Origin: Streptantibioticus rubrisoli
GTDB lineage: Bacteria; Actinomycetota; Actinomycetes; Streptomycetales; Streptomycetaceae
Direction: 5' to 3'
DNA: 52,805 nt
Assembly: GCF_024436055.1 (NCBI RefSeq)
Contig: NZ_JANFNH010000051.1
Coordinates: 1 to 52,805, forward strand
Part shown: positions 40,314-47,800 of the stretch, piece by piece
Layout: every line of letters begins with the position of its first letter
Position numbering within the stretch: position 1 is the stretch's first letter
Made by a program: the position numbers and the translations under genes
Notes under the pieces: generated by a model
The model's database searches: none
Told to the model about the DNA's origin: nothing
What the model saw: the letters and a program-made list of their open reading frames with translations, nothing else

Positions 40314-41837
40314 TTAGAGGATCGTTCCCTCGGCCGCCTGCTCGGCGATCCGCACCAAGGTCCGCACGCCGGTGCCGGTACCGCCCTTGGGGGTGTAGCC
40401 GAACGGCGCGCCCTCGTGGAACGCGGGACCCGCGATGTCCAGGTGCGCCCAGGTGATGCCGTCGCCCACGAACTCCTTCAGGAACAGCCCGGCCACCAGG
40501 CCGCCGCCCATCCGGTCACCCATGTTGGCGATGTCCGCGACCGGCGAGTCCATACCCCTGCGCAGCTCGGCGGGGAGCGGCATGGGCCAGGACGGCTCGC
40601 CCACCTCCTCGGCGATGCCGTGGACGGCGGTGCGGAAGTCGTCGTCGTTGGCCATGATCCCGAAGTGCCGGTGGCCGAGCGCCAGCACCATCGCGCCGGT
40701 CAGCGTCGCCACGTCGATGATCGCGTCGGGGTTCTCCTGGGAGGCGCGGGTGATCGCGTCGGCGAGCACCAGGCGGCCCTCGGCGTCGGTGTTGAGCACC
40801 TCGACGGTCTTGCCGGAGTACATCCGCAGCACATCACCCGGCCGGGTGGCGCTGCCGGACGGCATGTTCTCGGCGAGCGCCAGCCAGCCGGTGACGTTGG
40901 TCTCGACACCCAGCTTCGCGGCGGCGACCACCGCGGCGAACACGGCCGCCGCGCCGGACATGTCGCACTTCATGGTCTCGTTGTGACCGGCGGGCTTGAG
41001 CGAGATGCCGCCCGAGTCGTACGTGATGCCCTTGCCGACGAAGGCGAGGTGCTTCTTCGCCTTGGGGTTGGTGTACGCGACCTTCACCAGGCGCGGCGGA
41101 TTGGCGGACCCCTGGCCGACGCCCATGATGCCGCCGTAGCCGCCCTTGGCCAGCGCCTTCTCATCCAGCACCTCGACCTTGAGGCCGTGCTCCTTGGCGG
41201 CCTGCTGGACGATGGTGGCGAACGACTTCGGGAACAGGTCGTTCGACGGCATGTTGATCAGGTCACGCGCCCGGTTGACCTCTTCGGCCAGCGCGACGGC
41301 GCGGGCGGCGGCGGCCTTGAACGCCTTGTCCCGCGGCTTGCCACCGACCAGGGCGACCTCGGCGAGCGGCTCCTTGACGCCGTTGCCGTTCTTGTCGCCG
41401 TTGCCCCGGTAGGCGTTGTACGCGTACGCGCCGAGCAGCGCGCCCTGGGCCACCGCCTCGGCGTCCGCGACCTCGGCGGCCGGGAGCGCGAACGCGGCCT
41501 TCTTCGAGCCCGCCAGCGCACGGGCGGCGGCGCCCGCGGCCTTGCGCAGCGCCTCGGCGGCGTAGCCGTCTCCCTTGGCGGGCACGTCCCCCAGGCCGAC
41601 CGCCAGCACGACCGGGGCCTTGACACCACTCGGCGCCGGCAGCTTCGTCACCTCGCCCTCGGCGCCGGTGGCGCCCAGGGTCTCCAGGGTGGCGGCCAGC
41701 TTGCCGCTGAAGGCCTCGTCCACCGCCTCCGCGCCGGGAGCGACCACGGGGCCCTTGGGTCCCTTGGCCACGCCCACCACGACGGCGTCCGCACGCAGCG
41801 CCGCGGCGGAGGAGGTGCTGAGAGTCAGTGCAGTCAC
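40314..41837 (-). CDS. pepA: Leucyl aminopeptidase (M17)
   Basis: A 507-residue cytosolic aminopeptidase that removes N-terminal residues using two metal ions. The signature NTDAEGRLVLADA lies near residue 345, and the metal ligands in VGKGITYDSGGISLKP (Lys, Asp) and MKCDMSGAAAV (Lys, Asp) are present. The N-terminal macro-like domain (1-170) is typical for the family. The GTG start at 41837 has AGGAA 11 bases upstream. The gene is alone on this strand, with hairpins on both sides. Confidence 0.96.
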   Translation of the reverse strand: MTALTLSTSSAAALRADAVVVGVAKGPKGPVVAPGAEAVDEAFSGKLAATLETLGATGAEGEVTKLPAPSGVKAPVVLAVGLGDVPAKGDGYAAEALRKAAGAAARALAGSKKAAFALPAAEVADAEAVAQGALLGAYAYNAYRGNGDKNGNGVKEPLAEVALVGGKPRDKAFKAAAARAVALAEEVNRARDLINMPSNDLFPKSFATIVQQAAKEHGLKVEVLDEKALAKGGYGGIMGVGQGSANPPRLVKVAYTNPKAKKHLAFVGKGITYDSGGISLKPAGHNETMKCDMSGAAAVFAAVVAAAKLGVETNVTGWLALAENMPSGSATRPGDVLRMYSGKTVEVLNTDAEGRLVLADAITRASQENPDAIIDVATLTGAMVLALGHRHFGIMANDDDFRTAVHGIAEEVGEPSWPMPLPAELRRGMDSPVADIANMGDRMGGGLVAGLFLKEFVGDGITWAHLDIAGPAFHEGAPFGYTPKGGTGTGVRTLVRIAEQAAEGTIL

Positions 41838-41898
41838 GGTGTTGAAGTTCCTCTTCCGTCGAGGTCCGTTGCCTCAACGGCGTCGTTGCCGGTGAGGT

Positions 41899-41926
41899 GC
41901 CGTACGGGGCTCGCGCCCCGTACGGC
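41899..41926 (-). terminator. Terminator of the XRE-DUF397 pair
   Basis: A 12 bp perfect stem (GCCGTACGGGGC and its complement) with a TCGC loop, between the DUF397 stop and the pepA start. Confidence 0.8.
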
Positions 41927-41977
41927 TTCTCGTGAGCCTACGCCCGTGATACGGCGCTGGTCCGCTTCGCCCCGTTC

Positions 41978-42178
41978 CTACGCTTGGACGCTGCGCGGCG
42001 GGTGGTCGTACCGCCCGGACTTGATCTCCCGGAGGAGGTCTTGGAGCCGGGCGGGGGTGGTACTCACGGTCACGCCGGGGGCGGTGCTCTCGCGGAGGTG
42101 TATGTGGTGGGGGGTGGCGGTGAGTTCTATGCAGTTGTTGCCTCCGCCGCCGCAGAATGACGCCTTCTGCCAGGACAT
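41978..42178 (-). CDS. DUF397 protein
   Basis: A 66-residue protein typical of the Streptomyces DUF397 family: WQKASFCGGGGNNCIELTA at the start, then HIHLRESTAPG and a LQDLLREIKSGRYD end. Such proteins almost always follow an XRE/DUF5753 regulator and are paired with an anti-sigma-type ATPase, as here. The founding case is the BldB/WhiJ-type developmental system. It lies 11 bp downstream of the XRE gene, so translation is likely coupled. Confidence 0.9.
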   Translation of the reverse strand: MSWQKASFCGGGGNNCIELTATPHHIHLRESTAPGVTVSTTPARLQDLLREIKSGRYDHPPRSVQA

Positions 42179-42189
42179 GTCCGTTCCTC

Positions 42190-43044
42190 TCAGAGGTGGC
42201 GAGCGATGGACCAGATGAAATCCCGGGACTCGTCGGGAGGCAGTGCGGAGCGTTCCATCAGGTCCAGTAGCGACCGGTAGTTGGCGAGTGGGGTGGGGGA
42301 GTCCGCGAAGTACGGTCCGTACGGTGTATCGAGGTGCACGGTGTCCAACTGTGGAACTGGGCCTTCCGCGTAAAGGATCGATTGCCCGGAACCGTGGAAC
42401 CCACCCGCGCTGAACGGAATGACCAGCAGCGTGATGTGGTCGCGCTCGCAGGCGGCCGCCAGGTACTCGAGCTGCGTGCGAGCGACCTCTCGACCACCGA
42501 ACTGCATGCGCAGCGCGGCTTCGTGAATGATCCCGAGGTACGGAGTCGGTCTCTCGCCGTCGAGGATCCGCTGCCGACCGAGCCGGTGGGCAACGCGCAA
42601 CTCGACTTCCAGACGCGGGAGTTTCGGGACTACGAGGTCAAAGATCGCTCTGGCGTGGTCCTCGGTCTGCAACAGCCCTGGTAGGTGGACGCTCTGCGCG
42701 GTGCGGATGCGGGTGGCGTGGTACTCGATCTCCGACACGTCGAGGAAACCGTCCGGTAGTTTGCCGCGGTACTCCTCCCACCAGAACGTGTTGCGTCGTC
42801 CTCCGGTCATAGCGGCAAGCGCGTCAACGAGAGCTTGATCAGGACACCTGTAGTGACAGGCGAGTTGACGCACGCGCTCCTCGCTGAGCCCAGTACGTGC
42901 CGCCTCGATGTTGGACACCATCGTCCGGTCCGCGCCGAGCATGGCGGCCGCCTCCTGCACGGAGATCCCGGCCTGTTCACGCAGTCGCCGAACTTCCTTC
43001 GCCAGGCGGCGCTGACGCCCCGTGGGTGTGCTCCTTGGTGCCAT
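42190..43044 (-). CDS. XRE-family regulator with DUF5753 (WhiJ-like)
   Basis: A 284-residue regulator. A Cro/CI helix-turn-helix occupies residues about 17-70 (EVRRLREQAGISVQEAAAML, then GADRTMVSNIEAARTG). The DUF5753 domain follows from about residue 100 (EIEYHATRIRTAQSVHLPGL, LGIIHEAALRMQFG, DHITLLVIPFSAGGFHG). This is the WhiJ-like class that works with DUF397 proteins in controlling development or secondary metabolism in Streptomyces. The start is ATG at 43044. The divergent ATPase gene starts 163 bp away and a 26 bp palindrome lies between, a good candidate for the binding site of this protein. Confidence 0.9.
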   Translation of the reverse strand: MAPRSTPTGRQRRLAKEVRRLREQAGISVQEAAAMLGADRTMVSNIEAARTGLSEERVRQLACHYRCPDQALVDALAAMTGGRRNTFWWEEYRGKLPDGFLDVSEIEYHATRIRTAQSVHLPGLLQTEDHARAIFDLVVPKLPRLEVELRVAHRLGRQRILDGERPTPYLGIIHEAALRMQFGGREVARTQLEYLAAACERDHITLLVIPFSAGGFHGSGQSILYAEGPVPQLDTVHLDTPYGPYFADSPTPLANYRSLLDLMERSALPPDESRDFIWSIARHL

Positions 43045-43129
43045 GAGTCCTCTCTCGCTGCGCGCGCCAGTCTCCCAGCGATGCCAGCGACGGTCCAGTG
43101 AGTCAAAATGCGGTTCACCCTTTACGGGC

Positions 43130-43155
43130 AGTTGGACTCACATGTGAGTCCAACT
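43130..43155. promoter_or_regulatory. 26 bp perfect palindrome between divergent XRE and ATPase genes
   Basis: The half-site AGTTGGACTCACA is followed directly by its reverse complement. Extra GTGAGTC-like words occur at 43098 and 43165. The position between the divergent pair suggests an operator for the XRE protein. Confidence 0.65.
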
Positions 43156-43207
43156 GAGCTAGCGTGTGAGCCACACCACTCGCGAACTCGCCACTCAGGA
43201 GCCGCAC

Positions 43208-43642
43208 ATGAGTCTCGTGCCGCGATCAACCCCACTCCCGTCGGAAACCTGGGAGTACCGCCTCCACATCCCCCGCGACCCCCGCGCACCGGGGATCGCA
43301 AGGGACACCCTGCGATCCGTCCTGACCCGCCACGGGTTGCCGCAACTGATCGACAAAGCAACCCTGTTGACCTCCGAGCTGACAACAAACGCGTTCCGCT
43401 ATGCCGAGGGCCCCGTCTCAGTAACCCTGGACTGGCGCCACCCCGCCCTACGCGTCAGCGTCTGCGATACCAACCCGGAACTCCCAACCCCCTTCTCCGC
43501 CACCCCGGAGGAGGACATGCTCGGCGGCCGAGGCCTACTGATCCTCGACCTCCTCTCCGACAACTGGGGCGGCTACGTCATCGACAAGGAACCCTTCGGG
43601 TTGGGCGGAAAGCTGATCTGGTTCGAGCTGTTGACTGGTTGA
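43208..43642 (+). CDS. Anti-sigma-type ATP-binding protein (HATPase_c_2)
   Basis: A 144-residue RsbW/SpoIIAB-like GHKL ATPase domain. The N-box reads LTSELTTNAFRYAEGPVSV (E and N for Mg-ATP), the G1 box VSVCDTNPELP, where the usual D-x-G has become DTN, and the G2 region EEDMLGGRGLLILDLLSDNW. Such small proteins are frequent partners of XRE/DUF397 modules in Streptomyces. AGGAG lies 7 bases before the ATG at 43208. Its last 108 bp overlap the convergent gene at 43535. Confidence 0.85.
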   Translation: MSLVPRSTPLPSETWEYRLHIPRDPRAPGIARDTLRSVLTRHGLPQLIDKATLLTSELTTNAFRYAEGPVSVTLDWRHPALRVSVCDTNPELPTPFSATPEEDMLGGRGLLILDLLSDNWGGYVIDKEPFGLGGKLIWFELLTG

Positions 43643-44083
43643 GATTTGTTTGAAGCTCACGATCGGCCCGTCGTCGGACTCGAAGGCGGCCACGTGAAAC
43701 CGCTCTTCTGTGAACTCACGGGTCAGTGCCGCTTCCCACCCCAGGGCGAGGGTCTGCGCGATGTCCCGCAGCGCGCGGTCGTCTTCCGGAGCGTCGCCGC
43801 ACCGGATCACATCCGCCACGACGAGCCGGTTGAGGAAGAACTCGACCCTGCTGCGGTCCCCGTCGAACTTTCGATACCAGATCTCAAAGTTCCGCGGCTC
43901 ATATACGTGCTCCCGAAGCACACACCCGCGTACCACAACGAGCTTTGGCGCTATGAGATGACACATGGCGAGCCACATGCCGACGGTACAGTGGGCGGTG
44001 AGAAAGTCAACGGAGTTGAGCTTTCCGGTGTAGCTCTTGATCCATGTTTCAATCTCTGGGTGCGTGCCAGGACTCATGGGCAT
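43535..44083 (-). CDS. Hypothetical protein, 3' end overlapping the ATPase gene
   Basis: A 182-residue soluble protein that I do not recognise. Visible text includes HPEIETWIKSYTGKLNSVDF, LTAHCTVGMWLAMCHLIAPK, VEFFLNRLVVADVIRCGDAP and REFTEERFHVAAFESDDGPI. About the last 35 residues (after SFKQIS) are simply the complement of the ATPase gene, so the natural stop codon was probably lost and the frame reads through. Two starts (44083 and 44077) are possible; no strong ribosome site. It lies 125 bp downstream of the putative immunity gene on the same strand, so it could be another member of the toxin-associated cluster. Confidence 0.65.
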   Translation of the reverse strand: MPMSPGTHPEIETWIKSYTGKLNSVDFLTAHCTVGMWLAMCHLIAPKLVVVRGCVLREHVYEPRNFEIWYRKFDGDRSRVEFFLNRLVVADVIRCGDAPEDDRALRDIAQTLALGWEAALTREFTEERFHVAAFESDDGPIVSFKQISTSQQLEPDQLSAQPEGFLVDDVAAPVVGEEVEDQ

Positions 44084-44208
44084 CAGTCCGATCCGTAATA
44101 CTCACTGTGCTGTTGGGTTGGGGTCGAATCCCACGTGTAGCACGCATTCCGAGGGCAACCTCGCTAACACAGTCCCTGCTAGTCGGACCCGGGCGATATG
44201 GGGAAGGT

Positions 44209-44787
44209 TCACTTCTGGCTGCCCAGCCAACGTTCAAGGGCGGCGCGGGTAAACTCATCAGTGCGAGGTCGGGAAGCCATCCACTCGCCACGGCGTCGGA
44301 GCGTCTGATTGCGATGAGGATCGCGTACCAGGGTGAAGTCTAGCGAGGTCTCCCCTTCGTCCCCTCGGACGATCACGTTGCCATCGAGGGACAACATAAC
44401 AAACGCTGGGTGACACGCCCCATTCCCGAGAACGCCTGAGGCTGCACCGGCGCCGACGATGTCCCAGTCGTCCGACAGCCTCACTTTCGCCCACTGCCAA
44501 ATTTTAGGTGAGTTCGCGTCCGCGCAATTTACTGCCACTAGAAAATCTGCATTATCCTCTCCGAAGAGACCGCCCTCGCGGGAGAGGCGATGCCACTCGA
44601 AGTTCGCCACTTCAGGCAATCGCGGTTCAGCGGAGCTCACCGTGACGAAGGAGACGCCGCCCTCTTCTGGGCAACTGCTGGCAAAAGTGGCGAGCGTTGG
44701 CGGAATGAGCGGCGTTGCCGGATCGATCATGCCGAGAAGGGTGAGCCCAGCATCAGCGAGAGAGGCGGACAACTCGACTTCTTTCAT
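44209..44787 (-). CDS. Putative immunity protein for the Rhs toxin
   Basis: A 192-residue soluble protein of no family I can name. It contains SFVTVSSAEPRLPEVANFEW, DNADFLVAVNCADANSPKIW, KVRLSDDWDIVGAG and LDFTLVRDPHRNQTLRRRGEW. GC is lower than in the core genes, similar to the toxin tail. It starts 97 bp after the end of the Rhs gene on the same strand, with GGAG 8 bases before the ATG. In polymorphic toxin loci this position is normally held by the immunity gene that protects the producer, which is why I propose the role; there is no sequence proof. SUKH-type or other immunity folds cannot be excluded or confirmed by eye. Confidence 0.6.
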   Translation of the reverse strand: MKEVELSASLADAGLTLLGMIDPATPLIPPTLATFASSCPEEGGVSFVTVSSAEPRLPEVANFEWHRLSREGGLFGEDNADFLVAVNCADANSPKIWQWAKVRLSDDWDIVGAGAASGVLGNGACHPAFVMLSLDGNVIVRGDEGETSLDFTLVRDPHRNQTLRRRGEWMASRPRTDEFTRAALERWLGSQK

Positions 44788-44883
44788 CGTGAGGCTCCAA
44801 GGGTTAAATTCGTGCCGTTGTGGCCCGATGCGCGTGAGGGGACCGCTTCGCTGTGTCAGCGGAATAAGTTTCCCCTGCCACGG

Positions 44884-47800
44884 CTATGGCCGCTTAGCCC
44901 ACGGATAAGGGATGATCTGATTGTAGTTATGCGCGCCGGTCTTGGTTCTCCCGACGTAGGCGATGTTCCCATCCCTATCAACAAGAATCCGTGCTTGACT
45001 CAACGGGTCTCCGTTATCATAAATCGCCGACCCCCTCCACCTTTGGGCGCCTCGGGGAGCGCCTATCGCGCCATACACGTCGGGTCGTCGATTTCCTGCA
45101 GGGCCTGTCATCCGCTGTGGGTAGTTCGGATCGCCGACCACGTCATTCACGAGATCATGAATATCCTGCGGTGTCTCATAATACGCCTTGTTCGCTGCGC
45201 TTCGTTTAGCAATGGCCTCCGGTGAGTAATTTTCGTCGGGAGTCCACTGACTTGGACAGGGGGTGAGACCGAGCGGGTCGATCCATGCTGTCGGGTTGTG
45301 GACGTATGTGGCAGGGTTCGGGGTCGGCCTGAGGCCCAGGGGGTCGAGTGACAGATAGTGCGCTGTCTGCGGGTCGTAGTAGCGGAAGTAGTTGTAGTTC
45401 AGGTCCGTTTCGGCGTCGTGGTACTGGCCGGGGAACCGTAGAGGGCAGTCGACGTTGGTGTCGGCTGTTGGGGCTGGAAGTGGTGTGCCCCACAGGGTTG
45501 TGCGGATTTGCCAGATGACTGTTCCGTCAGCCGTGATCAATTCCGTCGGGTTGCCCGTCAAGTCCGTTACCGCTGCATGGAATTGGGCAGGTTCACCCAG
45601 ACGCGCGATCAGGGAGTTTGGGTCTGTGGGGGCTTCGCGGTCGGTTTGGGCGATTGGGCGGTGGGTGCCCGGAGCATAGTCCCAGGTTGTTGTGGGGCCG
45701 TCGTTTAGCGTTTGTTCGGCTATGCGGGTGTCGTCCCAGACGAATGTGGTTGTCTCGGCTGCCGAGCCGTCCGCCGCCAAGCGTCGTTTCGCGATGCGGC
45801 GGCCCAGTGGGTCATACGAGTAGTGCCAGCGTTCGCCGTCCGGCGTTACGGCGTCTGTCAGACGGTCCTCGGCGTTCCACGAGAACAGCCATGTGCGTGT
45901 CTGGCCGTTGAGGAGTTTGCGGGTTTTGCGGACCAGGCGGCCTTGCGGGTCGTGTTCGTATGTGGTGCGGCCTGCCTTGCGGATCAGTGTTCCGGTGAAC
46001 TCGCGATTGCCTGCGGCTGGGTGGGCGGGGGCCTCTGCGTTAGTGAGGTTGCCTGCTTCGTCGTAGGCGTAGGTCTCGGTCCAGCCGTGGGCCGTTACGG
46101 CCGTTACCCGGCCGGTTCGGTTGAGGGTGAAGTGCCTTGTGCCAGAGGTCAGTTCGCGGATCTCGGTTAGTAGGCCGTCGGGGCGGTAGGCGTATGTTCG
46201 GTGCTGAAGGAGTACGTCTTCGCCTTGCGCCTGGGCCGTGAGGGATTGGGTGGTGAGGCGGTTGGCGGCATCCCATGCCTGGGTGAGGTGGACGTCGTCG
46301 CCGATGCGGCGTTGGACCTCTCTGCCTGCCGCGTCGTAGACGAAGGCCAGCTTTCCGGCGTCGGTGCGCAACTCCGTCGGCCGCCCCGCCGCGTCGTACG
46401 TCCAGTGGGAGACGGCTCCGCCGGGCGTCGTGCGCTCCGTGCGGCGCCCCGCCGCGTCGTACGCGTACCGGATCGTGCGGCCGTTCGTGGTTTCCGTCAG
46501 GACGCGGCCCAACGCGTCGCGCTGCCAGACAACCTCCGCGTCGGGGTTGACGGCACGCGTCAGACGACCCGACGCGTCATACGCGAATGTCGTCTCCGTA
46601 CCGTCGTCCGCACGGCTGGCCGTTGTCCGGCCCAGCGTGTCCCGGGTGAACGTCAACGTCTCGCACGCACCGTTGGTGCGTGACACCAACTGCCCCGCCG
46701 CGTCATGGGCGTACGACAGCCTGCGGCCGTTGAAGTCGGTCTCCGCGACCAGGCGGCCCGCCGCGTCGTACTCGTATGACCAGGTCAGGCCCTGCGGGTT
46801 GGTGACGCCGGTGAGCCGGAGGTCCGTGTCGTACGCGAAGTCGTAGACCGTGCCGTCAGGGTCGGTGCGCGACGTGGGCAGGTCGAAGTGGGTGGTGGTG
46901 TGCCGGGTGGTGTTGCCCGCTGGGTCGGTGTGGGCGAGGAGGTTGCCTTCGCCGTCCCACTTCCACTCCTCACGCGCGCCGTCCGGTTGTTCGCGCCATG
47001 CGGGCTTGCCCTCGGTGGTCCATCCCATGCGGGTGGTGTGGCCCAGCGGATCGGTGACTTCGATGACCCGGCCGAATGAGTCTCGACGCAGTGTTGTGCT
47101 GTGGCCCAGCGGATCGGTGATGGAGATGGGCAGCCCCGCGGCGTCGCATGTGATGCGCTGGGTGTTGCCGAGGGCGTCCGTGACAGAAGCCAGATGGCCG
47201 TGGGCGTCGTAGGTGTAGCGGGTCTCGGCGCCTGTCGGGTCGGTGGTGGTGAGGCGGTTGCCGACTTCGTCGTAAGTGTGGCGCCATACCGCGCCGTCGG
47301 GCTCGGTGACCTCGACGGGCTGGCCCAGCGCGTTGTAGGTGGCGTGTGCCTCGCTGCCATCGGGGAGTTGGATGGTGGTGAGGTTGTCGTCGGCGTCGTA
47401 GGTGTAACGGGTGGTGTGGCCGAGGGGATCGGTCTCGGCCAACAGCAGGCGGCCATCCGTGTCCCACTCCCGGTACGAGGTGTGCCCCAGCGGGTTCGTC
47501 TCGGCGACGAGCTTGTAGGCCGCGTTGTAGCGGTATGTAGTGGTCTGGCCGAGCGAGTTGGTGTAGACGGTCGTACGGCTCTGCTCGTCATAGGCCATCT
47601 CGCCGGACATGAAGCCGTCCGAGCCGTCGGTGCGCCCGCACCGGCCCTGCTCGTCGTAGGTGTAGCTGTACGCCGTGCCGTTGCGGTCCTGCCATGACGT
47701 CAGACGGCCGTCGCGGTCATAGCCGAAACGCAGTGGCGTGTCACTGGAGTTGAACACCTCGACCAGGTCACCGGCCGCGTCGTAGCCGTAGCGCATCAGC

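Noticed and set aside
44095-44145. tRNA-like T-arm (GGGGTCGAATCCC)
   Set aside because: No matching D-arm, anticodon arm or acceptor stem could be built around it.
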